NCBI GenBank assembly: GCA_905612515.1
Contig: CAJQSI010000032.1
Location: forward strand, 1-55,712
Direction: 5' to 3'
Source: an uncultured Opitutales bacterium
Lineage (GTDB): Bacteria > Verrucomicrobiota > Verrucomicrobiia > Opitutales > Seribacteraceae
DNA: 55,712 bases
In this document: positions 25,778 through 35,700 of the stretch, piece by piece
Position numbering within the stretch: position 1 is the first letter of the stretch
Layout: each line of letters opens with the position of its first letter
Notes under the pieces: generated by a model
Seen by the model: only the letters and a program-made list of their open reading frames with translations
Told to the model about the DNA's origin: nothing
Databases searched by the model: none
Translations under genes and position numbers: made by a program

Positions 25778-26084
25778 GTGGATCGAAAACTCTCCCTCGA
25801 GGTGATCAAGGAATACGGCGTGTGCGAGGCAAGTATCCTTATGACAAGGATTCCAAGTTGTGCGCGATATTTCCCTTCGTGGATCAAAATGGGTATCTGC
25901 AAATGGTGAAGTGGGGTGATCCCGATGACAAAAGCTATATACGCACCTTCACCAGATCAAAGAGGATACTGTTTGGGATTCCCGCAATTCCGCCGATCAG
26001 ACCGAGATGTATTTGACCGAAGGCGAGCTGGCCGGGATGGCGATGTTCGATTTGGGTTATCACGCAGTTAGCGTTCCTTTTTAG
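25778..26084 (+). pseudogene. Frameshifted relic of a T7-gp4/Twinkle-like primase-helicase
   Basis: Three short segments in three successive frames read as consecutive parts of a phage-type primase. Frame A gives VDRKLSLEVIKEYGV, as in the RGLSxETxxKYGV start. Frame B gives AIFPFVDQNGYLQMVKWGD, the FPYxDxxGxxxxxKYR stretch. Frame C gives MYLTEGELAGMAMFDLGYHA then VSVPF, the Toprim core TEGExDALAxxxxGxxAxSVPF. The acidic residue usual after EGE is already lost, and a stop follows at 26084. No intact reading frame covers the region and the helicase half is absent. The assignment rests on motif order only. Confidence 0.5.
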
Positions 26085-26125
26085 GTTAACTTTAATGGAA
26101 GTTCGGAGAAACCGCTCCGGCTTTT

Positions 26126-27067
26126 TCATTTCGGACCATAGAGCTTTCGAGTGACTTCGAGTTCTTCGGAAATGTCTTCGACCAGAGATTTTGGCGACGT
26201 CACCTTCGCGTGCCGTCCCCAACCCAAAATCCACACCTTGATTTCGGTCAGGTCGTTCACCTCGATGGAAAAATCAACCCCGCCGTCCTTGCGATCCTTT
26301 GTCTTCTGGGATTTGTTCCATCGCTTTTCCTTTACGTAGGGCGAGGAGAATGCGTCGAATCGGACCACGACTTTTTTCGTCTCGTCTCCAACGAATATGC
26401 CGAAGGATTTCGAGAGTGATTTCTCGATTGAAAAGTTCTTTTTTCTTTCGAATTTCTTTCCCGAGCTTCTCACCGAGGTCATGCGGGCCAAGTGGTAGCA
26501 CAGAATCTTGTCCTTCGATACGTCCTCGGCGAACAGGTACCAGTTGCCCCCATGGTTTATCAAACCGTATGGTCGAAGAATACGCTCCGTCGATTTGCCC
26601 ATTCGTTCGGAGGCGCTTTGGTATTTCGCTTTTACCTCCATGTGATTTCTGCAGGCCTTGGCCAACGTCTCGATCATTACGTATGAACAGGTGTTGATCC
26701 CGTTGGGAAGATAGGCGACGTACTCGTTGACCCCCTCGATGGAGCTAAGGTCCAAGGGCGAGAGGTGATCCAAGGTTTTGCGAAAGAAACTCCTTAGCGG
26801 ATTTTCGAATGCCGTCCCTTGGTATTGCTCGATGGATTTTCTTGCCAGCAGCAGGGCGAAGACTTCCTGCCGGGTCAGTTTCATTATCGGCATGTCGAGA
26901 ACTTCTTCCGTATACCTGTACCCCCGGTAATCCTTGTCGTACTCGATCGGCAAGTTGTGAATCTCCTTGAGAAAGGCTATGTCTCTTTGAATCGTTTTTC
27001 CGGAGACATTGAACTTGTCGGCGAGGAGCGAAAGGTTCAAGTACAAGTCCCCGGCTAGCGGTTCCAT
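26126..27067 (-). CDS. WYL-domain transcriptional regulator
   Basis: The 313-aa product from ATG 27067 has an N-terminal winged helix with LSLLADKFNVSGKTIQRDIA. A WYL domain follows, with GLINHGGNWYLFAED carrying the WYL triad, and then the C-terminal extension (LGWGRHAKVTSPKSLVEDIS). This is the usual order in WYL repressors that sense nucleic acid or small ligands. The first helix seems short from this start. The frame is open to a TTG at 27157, giving 30 extra Ser-rich residues, so the true N-terminus is uncertain. WYL regulators are frequent beside defence and DNA-repair genes, and here the recBCD-sbcDC operon lies 2.2 kb away on the opposite strand. Confidence 0.85.
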   Translation of the reverse strand: MEPLAGDLYLNLSLLADKFNVSGKTIQRDIAFLKEIHNLPIEYDKDYRGYRYTEEVLDMPIMKLTRQEVFALLLARKSIEQYQGTAFENPLRSFFRKTLDHLSPLDLSSIEGVNEYVAYLPNGINTCSYVMIETLAKACRNHMEVKAKYQSASERMGKSTERILRPYGLINHGGNWYLFAEDVSKDKILCYHLARMTSVRSSGKKFERKKNFSIEKSLSKSFGIFVGDETKKVVVRFDAFSSPYVKEKRWNKSQKTKDRKDGGVDFSIEVNDLTEIKVWILGWGRHAKVTSPKSLVEDISEELEVTRKLYGPK

Positions 27068-27117
27068 CAATGTTTTTGACTCTGTGGATGAAGATGAAGA
27101 AAGTGAGATCGATCCCG

Positions 27118-27297
27118 ATGGCGAAGAAGCAGGAGGTGACGAAAAAGCGCGCACCAAGGAAACCGCCGAGCATCCGATCCCAAGCTCTCCACCTCAAGGA
27201 AAGGGAGGCAAAGCTAAGAAAACGACCGACAGCCTCGACCAAGGTGGTTTGCCGCAAAGTATTCTCGATCTCTACAATTGACCCGCAGTCCTCTTGA
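27118..27297 (+). CDS. Possible small basic protein
   Basis: A 59-aa frame starts MAKKQEVTKKRAPRKPPSIR and ends with a hydrophobic-basic tail (KVVCRKVFSISTI). It is rich in Lys and Arg, which would fit a nucleic-acid-binding peptide. I recognise no family. It diverges from the WYL gene if that starts at 27067 and ends 18 bases before the next gene. It is included because codon choice looks plausible; it could be spurious, particularly if the WYL gene starts at 27157. Confidence 0.25.
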   Translation: MAKKQEVTKKRAPRKPPSIRSQALHLKEREAKLRKRPTASTKVVCRKVFSISTIDPQSS

Positions 27298-27315
27298 CCC
27301 ATTCCCCGAAATGAA

Positions 27316-27555
27316 ATGAGCGAAGAAAAAATACTGACCAAGGAAATCTTCGGTGTCACCATCACCAACTCGGCGGGGCGCAAGATTCCTGTGCGTTTCA
27401 TTGGGGAACAGCACGTACAGGAGGACCTTGGTTGGATCCCGTCGGCCGCCGATTGGCTAAAGGAAATCAGACCCAAGTCGTGGATGGGAACACGTTCAAA
27501 GCTGCAAGCTCCACCAGGAAAAGAAAACGCCAAAGAGCCTAACAGAGTATTCTGA
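27316..27555 (+). CDS. Small protein resembling the C-terminal half of the DUF6915-type family
   Basis: The 79-aa product has the core GVTITNSAGRKIPVRFIGEQ followed by DLGWIPSAADWLKEIRPKSW. I associate this with a small conserved family (DUF6915) whose members normally carry about 50 more residues before this core; the label is from memory. It may therefore be N-terminally truncated. The last 20 residues are Lys/Pro-rich and not conserved-looking. No function is known to me. It lies between the WYL regulator and the LRR-like gene. Confidence 0.5.
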   Translation: MSEEKILTKEIFGVTITNSAGRKIPVRFIGEQHVQEDLGWIPSAADWLKEIRPKSWMGTRSKLQAPPGKENAKEPNRVF

Positions 27556-27578
27556 AACACGCCAGCCACTAGCTTGAA

Positions 27579-28955
27579 ATGGGACTCGACGCATGGGCAA
27601 GATTTAGAAAACCCGGTGAAACGGAAGAAGACGAAATTCACTTTGTAGAGGAATGGCGTAAGCATCATCGCCTTCACAACTGGATGGAGGCTTTACATCA
27701 GGCCAGACTCAAGCCTGCACCTAAGAGCAAATTGTTCGAATTCACGGCCATCGAGGACGCCGCCGCCGAGATTTTGGCCACCATTCGGGACCCTTTGAAT
27801 CTTGGAGGCCTTAAGGAACTCAGCCTCGCCGCTCTTAAAAGTTTGTCCGGACATGCAAGTTATTATGATGGCCCCTTGGATTTGAGTGGCCTTGATTCTC
27901 TATCTCTTGAATGCGCCGGCATCTTGGTTGAGAACCATGAAGGAGAACTTGTCCTTGGCTTAAAGGAAGTATCCTTGGAAATGGCCGAAGTTTTAGTCAA
28001 GCATTCGGGTTTCTTGGAACTAAAGGAAGAAGTGAGCCTAAGCAATGACGCCGCGAAAATCCTTTTATCCCGCGCTCCGAACGTGCGAATCAACAACCCG
28101 ATTGATCCCGACCATCGAGACCGCTTCCGCAACTCCGCCACCATAACCAAGGAAATAGCTTTTAAATACCTTTCTCGAATGCGGAGACTGAGGGAAGCTT
28201 TTAGAATCGAACGGATGCACTTGGAGACCTCCATTTCTTACCCTCCGCCACCACCGCACGATTCGGGTGCTGCCGAAGGTGCTGATCCGCCGTTGAAAAC
28301 CTTACCCCTTTCGTCTCTTCATCCTTCCTCCCCCGAATCTAATGAGGTGCAAGACCGCGAGGATGAGATCGTTGAAATTGAGTATTTTGCCCATATCGAA
28401 GAGGTAGCAGCTTCCATTCTGGCTCAAACCGATGAATGCCTTGATTTGTACGGAATAACTGAGCTGTCGGACGAAGCCGCTCGCCACTTTTCCCAACACC
28501 AAGGAGCACTCGATCTTAGCGGACTTCAGAAATTGAGTGAGATTGCCGCTCGCCACTTGGCAAACCATCAGGGTGAGATTTACTTGCCCGAGGAATTGGA
28601 GCATGGAGTGAACGCAGGTACTGCCTGTTTCGTCAAGAAAGAGTCGCTCCATTCAGCGGAAAAACATGAAAACAAACTGCTGACCGTCGATATTGCAAAA
28701 GTTTTCGTAAGCCGAGCAGAACCCTTTTACAGGGTGGAAGTAACCGCCGATGAGATCAAAGACTTAAGTTTGGCGATCTCTGGCGAAATCCTTTCACCCA
28801 AAGCCCACGAATTCTTTTTTGAGGAAGATTTTAATGACAAAGAATACCTCGAAGCATACAAGAATTATTACAAGGAAATGGATCTGTTTTTCATCAAGCA
28901 ATCGAGTGACTTGCTCGAGAAAGGATACCAAGTTTTTTACAAATCGAGTTGGTGA
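27579..28955 (+). CDS. LRR-like repeat protein
   Basis: The 458-aa product has no signal peptide. It has degenerate leucine-rich-type repeats of about 22 residues with the core LSxEAAxxLxxHxGxLxLxG, for example ELSDEAARHFSQHQGALDLS and KLSEIAARHLANHQGEIYLP, plus an earlier set around residues 45-155. Two repeat blocks are separated by a Pro/Ser-rich linker (~215-255). The repeats resemble solenoid proteins common in Planctomycetota and Verrucomicrobiota that mediate protein binding; a cytoplasmic location is likely. The N-terminal 45 residues are charged and unrecognised. It is the last intact gene before the recC operon and may be part of the same acquired segment. Confidence 0.7.
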   Translation: MGLDAWARFRKPGETEEDEIHFVEEWRKHHRLHNWMEALHQARLKPAPKSKLFEFTAIEDAAAEILATIRDPLNLGGLKELSLAALKSLSGHASYYDGPLDLSGLDSLSLECAGILVENHEGELVLGLKEVSLEMAEVLVKHSGFLELKEEVSLSNDAAKILLSRAPNVRINNPIDPDHRDRFRNSATITKEIAFKYLSRMRRLREAFRIERMHLETSISYPPPPPHDSGAAEGADPPLKTLPLSSLHPSSPESNEVQDREDEIVEIEYFAHIEEVAASILAQTDECLDLYGITELSDEAARHFSQHQGALDLSGLQKLSEIAARHLANHQGEIYLPEELEHGVNAGTACFVKKESLHSAEKHENKLLTVDIAKVFVSRAEPFYRVEVTADEIKDLSLAISGEILSPKAHEFFFEEDFNDKEYLEAYKNYYKEMDLFFIKQSSDLLEKGYQVFYKSSW

Positions 28956-28960
28956 GAACG

Positions 28961-29003
28961 CATATAGTTCTGAAGGGCCTTAATCATTACCTACAGCTAT
29001 ATG
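28961..29003. repeat. Seven-base perfect inverted repeat after the LRR-like gene
   Basis: CATATAG (28961-28967) pairs with CTATATG (28997-29003) around a 29-base loop, five bases after the LRR-like stop. No T-run follows. It could be a weak hairpin or a remnant of a rearrangement boundary, since an LRR fragment follows directly. The 377-base gap 28956-29332 otherwise holds that fragment, a second inverted repeat and the recC promoter region. Confidence 0.3.
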
Positions 29004-29031
29004 CCTCTTTCGCACAAACTCAGACTTTCCC

Positions 29032-29220
29032 TTGTGCTCCTATTTCCCCCAGCAAGAGCGGGGCAACCTGGATTTGAGCAAATTCACGAGCATCAAGGGA
29101 GGAGCGGCGGAGAGCCTGAAGAACCTGACGGGCTTGAATCTTTACGAATGCTCATCCCTGACGAACGAACAAGTCGACGAACTGAGGAAATCTCTGCCTG
29201 TCTGCGACGTAAATTGGTAA
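29032..29220 (+). pseudogene. Leucine-rich-repeat gene fragment
   Basis: The frame reads NLDLSKFTSIKGGAAESLKN then LTGLNLYECSSLTNEQVDEL and ends LPVCDVNW. This is the typical last repeat plus terminus of bacterial LRR proteins (TDEQVxELxxxLPxCxIxW). There is no proper start codon, ribosome site or upstream repeats in this frame. It is therefore the broken 3' end of an LRR gene, perhaps displaced when neighbouring DNA arrived. It is not the end of the preceding LRR-like gene, whose own stop is intact. Confidence 0.5.
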
Positions 29221-29242
29221 AATGGATCCCGACAACCTCGCT

Positions 29243-29270
29243 CTGACCGATGAGTGAAAGTAGCGGTCAG
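29243..29270. promoter_or_regulatory. Inverted repeat before recC, possible operator with a weak promoter
   Basis: CTGACCG (29243-29249) and CGGTCAG (29264-29270) form a perfect 7-base inverted repeat with a 14-base spacer, 62 bases before the recC start. A TATACT box at 29296-29301 could be a -10 element; a matching -35 is poor, so an activator or repressor site in this position makes sense. Binding by the nearby WYL regulator is only a hypothesis. Confidence 0.35.
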
Positions 29271-29332
29271 GACGTCATTTGTCCGTTCAAACTTGTATAC
29301 TTCTTTTTTTTCCCTAACCATTTCTCACAACT

Positions 29333-32300
29333 TTGAACCAGCAGGAACTGAACTTCGACCCGGAGGAACCGATCGCATCGACGCTCGGGCAGGCTCCGGG
29401 CGGGCAGGGCATCACCTTGTACGGATCGAATGATCCCGAGGAACTGATTGAGCGCTGCGCTTCGGATTTGAGTGAACCGCTTTCCAACCCTTTTAAAAAG
29501 GAAGAGTTCCTCGTCCAGAGCAGGGGAATGAATTCATGGATAAAGTTGCAACTGGCGGACAGGCTGGGGGTGTTCGCAAACGTCGAGTTCCGCTTTCCGG
29601 AGGAAACGATATGGATGATCCTACGGGGGTTCCTCGGCGAGGGTCCGAAAAAGAATCCATATACCAAGGAGGGTATGGCCTGGAAGATTTTCGATTTGCT
29701 CCCTCCCCTGATGAAGGAAAGGGAGGAAGTTTTTGCTCCGGTTGCTCGATATGTCGGGCCAAGCGGAGAGAGAAATGCGGATCGAGCGTTTCGCCTGTGC
29801 AGGCAGGTGGCGACTTTGTACGATTCTTACCAGGCTTATCGGCCGGAAATGATCATGGATTGGCAGGCGGGCAGGATGCCCGAAGGTGTGAACCGTTGGC
29901 AGGGTGTGCTTTGGCAAGTCTTGCGGCAGGCATTCGAGATGGAATCGTTACCCGAACTCGTCCGCAGGCTTCAGGCGGTGGGCAACCCGGCCAAAGAGGA
30001 GTGGTTGCCGGAGAGGTTGTCGGTCTTTGGAATTTCGACCATGCCCCCGATCTTTCTCGACGTGCTGCAAGCCTATGGGCGGTTTCGTCCGTTGCGGATC
30101 TACGCCTTGCAACCGGCCCCTGTGATGTGGGGCGAGGTGGAGTCTGAAAAGACCTTGCAGAAGAGATGGAAGGCGAGGGCTCTCGAACGCGCTCAAACTC
30201 AGTTCGGCAGACCAGTGGCGGAGGACGAATTGAACGAGGAGAGGGGCAACCCCCTGATCGCTTCCCTCGGGCGGACGGGCCGCGAGTTCTTTAACTTGCT
30301 GGTCGATCGGGATGCTCATGACGAGCCACTGGACTTTCGAGACCCGTCGGGCGATTCCCTGCTAGCCCGCTTGCAGCGCTGGACTTTTGAGGTTTTTTCC
30401 GAGCAACCGGAGGAGAGGAAACTCCTTGCCGAGGGGGATGAATCCATCACCATCAACAGTTGCCACGGGCCGATGCGGGAGGCGGAAGTTTTGCGCGATT
30501 ACCTCCTGCGCCGCTTTGCAGATGACCGAACGCTACGTCCGCGAGACATTGTTGTGATGATGCCTGACCCGGAGGGATATGCCCCCTACCTGCGGGCGAC
30601 TTTCGGCGGGATGGAGAAGGGGATGCCCGAGCATTTTCCTTATTCAATTGTGGATCGTGAGCCGAGGCAGGAGAGCCAATTGGTGGACTGCTTCTTCGAT
30701 CTGTTGGAGTTTTTCGACGGGCGGGCAACGAACAGGGAGGTGCTGGATTTGCTCGATTCAACTGTTTTCCGTGCGAAGTTCGAGTTGGAGGACGAGGACA
30801 TCGAGGCTTTTCGGGACTGGATTCGCGATTGCCATGCCCATTGGGGGTTGAACGGGGAGCATCGTGAGCGCTTCGGTTCGGTCAAGACCGACGAGCATAC
30901 CTGGCGCAGGGCTCTTGACCGGATGGCCTTGGGTTTTTGCATGCGTTCAAACGGCGATCGGATCTGGGAGGGTTCTTTGCCCTATGACGAGATCGAGGGA
31001 GAAAACGCCTTGCGATTCGGTAAGTTATTCAAGGTGATCAATGCACTGACCGAGCTCGAAGTAAAAGCCGGTAAAGAACAAACCTTGGTAAGCTGGGTAG
31101 AGTTTCTCGAGAAACTCACCGATGAGTTCTTTCCCTCGAACAACGAGACTTTGATGGATCGCAGGCGCGTCCAAAAGGCGATCAGGGCATTGTCGGACGA
31201 GTATTCCAAACTTGCGGAAAAATCAGTGGTTCCACTCCGGGTGGTCCGTTATCACTTGAACAACGTTCTGGACGTCGGGTCACCCCAAGGTCAGTTCCTG
31301 ACCTCCGGAGTCACTTTCTGCGGGCTGCGGCCAATGAGAAGCGTGAACGCGCGGGTGATCTGCCTGATCGGAATGGACGACGGCGCCTTTCCCCGACAGA
31401 CCCGCAAACCGAGCTTCGATCTTTCGGGAGATCGGAAACCCGGAGACCGTTCGGCCCGGGAGGATGATCGTTATCTGTTTCTCGAGACGATCTGGTGCGC
31501 CCGTGAACACCTGTACGTTAGTTACGTCGGGCAATCGATCAGGCAAAGCCAGAAAATTCCACCTTCCGTGGTGGTCAATGAATTACTTGACGGTTTGGAC
31601 AAACTCGCTGATTTCGGGATCAAGGCAGGCAAACCCAATAAGGCGCGAGACGAATTGGTATGCGTCCAGACGCTCCATCCGTTCGCCAAGGAAAATTACA
31701 CGCGGGATAAACTAATGCGCTCGTACTCGGGGGACAACTTGGAGGCGGCCAAGGCGTTGTTGCACCCGGACGAGGAGACTCCGCCTTTCGTATCCGAAAA
31801 AATGTCCGACCCCGAAGAGAAGCTCGCCGATTTGACGATGGAGGATTTGATCCGGTTTTTCGAAAACCCGGCAGAGGTATTTCTGAAGGAGAGGCTAGGC
31901 ATGAGCCTGTGGGACGAGGATTCCCCTCCGGATGAGTGCGAACCGCTCGATTTGGGGCACCTCGAAAAGTATGTAATCAAGGACCGTCTGTTGGGCATTG
32001 CCTTGGAACTGGAGGAAGAGGCTGATCTTCTGGCTTTGGAACGGGCCGAAGGAGGTCTTCCTCCGGGAAGTCTGGGAGAGGTCTGGTTCAATGAATCGAA
32101 GCGCGAGGTCGAGCAGTTTCTAGAACAATGGGGAGAGGATTTGAAGGGTGAAAAAGAGGATCCTGTGATCATCGATATCGAATTCAACGGAATAAGGTTG
32201 CGTGGAGAACTGGGCCCGTTCGTCAACCGTCGACAGGTACTTTACCGGTGTGTGAAGGAGATCAAGGGCAAGGACCGCTTGAGGACTTGGATCAGGCATT

Positions 32301-32740
32301 TGTTCGCGTCTGCATTCGGAGAGGGCGGGGGAGTGGAGACGAGGTTTTACTCTTCGGACAAGAAATACCTAAGCCTCAAGCCAATGGTCGGGGACTCAGC
32401 CCGCGAACGGGTCAAGAATTTGATCGAACTGTTTGAAAGAGGAATGCGCGAGCCCTTGCCTTTCTTTCCCGAGGCTTCCTTTGCCTTTGAAAGCGAGCGG
32501 CTCAATCCGTCCCCGGAGAAAAAGGGCGAGGAGACAACCAGTCCCGCGGCAAAGGCTTTGGTCGAAGCGAGGAACAAATGGAATTCCGGCCATAACCACA
32601 CTGGGGAGGGAGAATATTCCGCCAATCAACTTTGTTTTCGCGAAGAGCCTTTCGAGGATCCTGCTTTCGCTAATTTGGCCACGGAAATTTACGGCCCTTT
32701 CATCAAGTCGAGCGGAAGAGGAGAGGGGGGCGAGGAATGA
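29333..32740 (+). CDS. recC: Exodeoxyribonuclease V gamma subunit RecC
   Basis: The 1135-aa product has a TTG start and is close in length to E. coli RecC (1122 aa). The N-terminus has the RecC-type ITLYGSNDPEELIERCASDL and LVQSRGMNSWIKLQLADRLG, followed by the helicase-like but P-loop-free body (INSCHGPMREAEVLRDYLLR; VTFCGLRPMRSVNARVICLI; GMDDGAFPRQ). RecC is the scaffold and recombination-hotspot-scanning subunit of RecBCD, which unwinds and degrades DNA from double-strand ends and loads RecA. Its stop overlaps the recB start (ATGA). It is the first gene of a five-gene operon. RecBCD is unusual in this phylum, where AddAB-type enzymes are expected, so horizontal origin is likely. Confidence 0.92.
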   Translation: MNQQELNFDPEEPIASTLGQAPGGQGITLYGSNDPEELIERCASDLSEPLSNPFKKEEFLVQSRGMNSWIKLQLADRLGVFANVEFRFPEETIWMILRGFLGEGPKKNPYTKEGMAWKIFDLLPPLMKEREEVFAPVARYVGPSGERNADRAFRLCRQVATLYDSYQAYRPEMIMDWQAGRMPEGVNRWQGVLWQVLRQAFEMESLPELVRRLQAVGNPAKEEWLPERLSVFGISTMPPIFLDVLQAYGRFRPLRIYALQPAPVMWGEVESEKTLQKRWKARALERAQTQFGRPVAEDELNEERGNPLIASLGRTGREFFNLLVDRDAHDEPLDFRDPSGDSLLARLQRWTFEVFSEQPEERKLLAEGDESITINSCHGPMREAEVLRDYLLRRFADDRTLRPRDIVVMMPDPEGYAPYLRATFGGMEKGMPEHFPYSIVDREPRQESQLVDCFFDLLEFFDGRATNREVLDLLDSTVFRAKFELEDEDIEAFRDWIRDCHAHWGLNGEHRERFGSVKTDEHTWRRALDRMALGFCMRSNGDRIWEGSLPYDEIEGENALRFGKLFKVINALTELEVKAGKEQTLVSWVEFLEKLTDEFFPSNNETLMDRRRVQKAIRALSDEYSKLAEKSVVPLRVVRYHLNNVLDVGSPQGQFLTSGVTFCGLRPMRSVNARVICLIGMDDGAFPRQTRKPSFDLSGDRKPGDRSAREDDRYLFLETIWCAREHLYVSYVGQSIRQSQKIPPSVVVNELLDGLDKLADFGIKAGKPNKARDELVCVQTLHPFAKENYTRDKLMRSYSGDNLEAAKALLHPDEETPPFVSEKMSDPEEKLADLTMEDLIRFFENPAEVFLKERLGMSLWDEDSPPDECEPLDLGHLEKYVIKDRLLGIALELEEEADLLALERAEGGLPPGSLGEVWFNESKREVEQFLEQWGEDLKGEKEDPVIIDIEFNGIRLRGELGPFVNRRQVLYRCVKEIKGKDRLRTWIRHLFASAFGEGGGVETRFYSSDKKYLSLKPMVGDSARERVKNLIELFERGMREPLPFFPEASFAFESERLNPSPEKKGEETTSPAAKALVEARNKWNSGHNHTGEGEYSANQLCFREEPFEDPAFANLATEIYGPFIKSSGRGEGGEE

Positions 32741-35700
32741 GTGAGTTGAAGGCATTCGATTCTTCCAAGACGAAATTGGAAAAGGGCGTCACCCTACTCG
32801 AAGCGAGTGCGGGTACGGGAAAGACTTATGCCTTGGCCAGGATCTTTCTGCGCCTGATTGCGGAGGAGGGCGTGGAAGTGGGCAAGATCCTGACCGTCAC
32901 CTTTACTAGCGCCGCAACCGAGGAGTTGCGCGACCGTATTCGTTCCCTGCTTGTCGAGTCTCACGATACCCTTCTCGAAGAACCAACACCGGGAGAGGAT
33001 CCGACTTTCTCAAGGCTTCGGGCGTTGGAAGGCGTGAGCAAGGAGGAGTGTGTTCGCAGGATCAAGCTGTCGATCACTTGTTTCGACGAGGCGATCATCA
33101 GTACGATTCATGGGTTTTGCAACCGGGTGCTTACGGAAAATTCATTCGAGACCCAATCCCTCTTCGAGGCGGAATTGGACAAGGCTTCCAAGGAAATGGC
33201 GATGGAAGGGGTGCAGGAGTATTGGCGGGAGAAGTTCGCGTCCGCTCATCCCGTGGTCTCCGCCTCCGCCTCCACTAAGAATGTAAATCTCGAAGATATG
33301 GCTGTTTTTTTCAATGGATTGCCGAGAACTCAGGAATACGAACTGGGCTTTGAAGAGGAGGTTGAAGCAAAGGCGGCGGTGGATTCCCTGATTGCCGCGT
33401 TCGACCGTTTGAAGACTTCGTGGTCTGCAGGGCAGGTTGACTATGCTGATTATGTCAGCAATTGCCTGGCCAAGAATGCACGTCCGAAGACCAACCTCGA
33501 GAGACATTCCCGCATTCTCAATCAAGCTCTTTTGAATGACGAGCCTTCTCCTACGGGAATTGAGATTCTGGATGAAATGAGGGCTTCGAAACTGAAACCC
33601 AAAAGGGAGTTTGATGAGAGGGAAAAACCGAGTTTTTCCGAGGATGCGGATGTATTCTGGTCGGCCTTGGAAAGTTTTGGCCGTGCCGTCCGGGTGGACT
33701 GCGTGAAGTATTTGGAAAGGCGGATCGGAGAATGGAAGGCGAGGAGAGGACTTCTCTTTTTCGACGATTTGCTGAGCTTGACTGCCCAGGCGGTCGCCAG
33801 CAAAGGCAAGGACGGTGACGCCCTCAGAGATGGTTTGCGCGAATCGTTCGAGGCCGCTCTGATCGATGAGTTTCAAGACACCGATCCGGTGCAGTTCGAA
33901 ATTTTCCGTGAACTGTTCGGAGAAACGGGGAAGCATTGGCTTTACCTGATTGGCGATCCCAAACAGTCGATCTACCGCTTCCGCGGGGCCGATCTGGAAG
34001 CCTACTTCGATTTCGCCCAAAAGACCAAGGCGGTCAAGTACTCGCTCGATACCAATTACCGGACTGTCACTCCTTTGGTGGAGTCGATCAACGCTTTCTT
34101 CTCGAAGTCGGATGAACCATTCCTTCACTCCGAACTTCTCTTTTCACCGGTTAATCCGAATCGAGAAGGAGAGGCGGACAAGGAAAAAATCTACCTTGAG
34201 GATGGGGAGAGAAAACCGGCTTTCGTCATTCGTGCATTAGACTGGAGGAAGGAAAAGGAGCCAAAGGCGGATGAGGCGAGGCGAGCCATCCGCAAGGATA
34301 TGGCCAATGAGATTCATCGCTTGTTGTCAACGGGAACGATAGGCGGTGAAAAAGTTCGGGCAAAAGACGTCGCGGTTTTGGTCAGGAGCAACCCGGATGC
34401 CCGCAAGGTTTGGAAATACTTTCGTAAACGGGGGTTGGCCGCGGTGGTCTTCACCGACGTTAGCCTCTTCGAGTCTCCCGAGGCCAAGGAACTTCTCTGG
34501 GTACTCGAAGGTTTGGTAAACGCCAGAAACGAGCGGGCCATCAAGCGAGCCCTGGCCACCGGGTTGCTGGGGATGACCAGCGCTGATTTTCAGTCGTGGC
34601 AGGATGAGCCAGCGAAATGGGACGAGTGGGTGGGAACGTTCAGGGAGTACCACGAGACTTGGCGAAAGAAGGGGATATACGTCGCCATGCGTGAACTCTT
34701 CAGAAAGACCCGGGCCATCCCCCGGAACCTCAGGCGCCCCGACGGAGAGAGAAGGGTTACGAATTTCCTCCACCTGGCCGAGGTGCTCCATCAGGCTACC
34801 TCGACCAACCCCCTTTCCCCGTCTTCCCTCGTCGTTTGGCTGAGAACGAGAATGGAACAAAGCGACGTCTCCAACGACGAGTATCAACTCCGTCTGGAAT
34901 CGCAGTCCGAATCGATCCGTATCCTGACCGTTCATAAATCCAAGGGTTTGGAATATCCGATCGTCTTTCTGCCCGGGCTGTCTTTTCTCTCTGGTGGGAA
35001 AGGGGATGATTTCAAGTATCACCGGGAGGATGGAAAGTTGGTGGTCGATCTGAAGAAGACTGCCGGCGAGGATGCCTTGTCGCTTGGAAAACGAGAGGAG
35101 GAACAAGAAGACGCCCGCGTTCTCTACGTTGCCCTGACGCGCTCGGCCGCTCGTTGTTACGTCTACCATGCACCGGTCAAGATTTCCGGAAAGGCGAGGG
35201 TGCCCGCTCAGGTGAGGATGATGCGTTCATGGGGTTCGCAGGCGCAATCGGACGAATCCGAGGATTCCGGTCCGCAGGATGGCAATGCGATGAGCGAGGC
35301 TGTTGAGCAATGGGTGGCCGGGTTAAGCGGACAAGCTGATTACGCCACGTTTACTGACGAGCAAGCGGATTTCGTTGGAGAAGGAAATGTGGAATCTGGA
35401 AATTTAGAGGAGGATTCGCTGCAGGCGGAGAATTGGAATCCGGAACGCAAAATCCCCAGAGCCAAGATCGTCGAGTCCTTCAGCGGTTTGTCCAAGCAAG
35501 TGGGTTTTGATGGGCGCGATCTTGACGGCATAAGCGACGGGCAGGATCAGCAGGAGGATTTTCTAGGGGAGGAAAAGACCCCGATATTCAAGTTCCCGGC
35601 CGGGGCCACTCCAGGAAACTTCATGCACGACGTGTTCGAACATCTGGACTTTTCCGATTCCTCGAACTGGAAAGGTTTCATTGAGGACAAGCTCAAGCAG

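Noticed and set aside
26745-27677. 310-codon minus-strand open frame across the WYL gene
   Set aside because: It is a shadow of the WYL frame; its sequence is Cys/Ser-rich and unlike any family.
29536-30147. 203-codon plus-strand open frame inside recC
   Set aside because: It overlaps a clear recC reading frame, is Gly/Arg-rich and has no family resemblance.
33142-34128. 328-codon antisense open frame inside recB
   Set aside because: It lies opposite conserved helicase motifs; the translation shows no domain.
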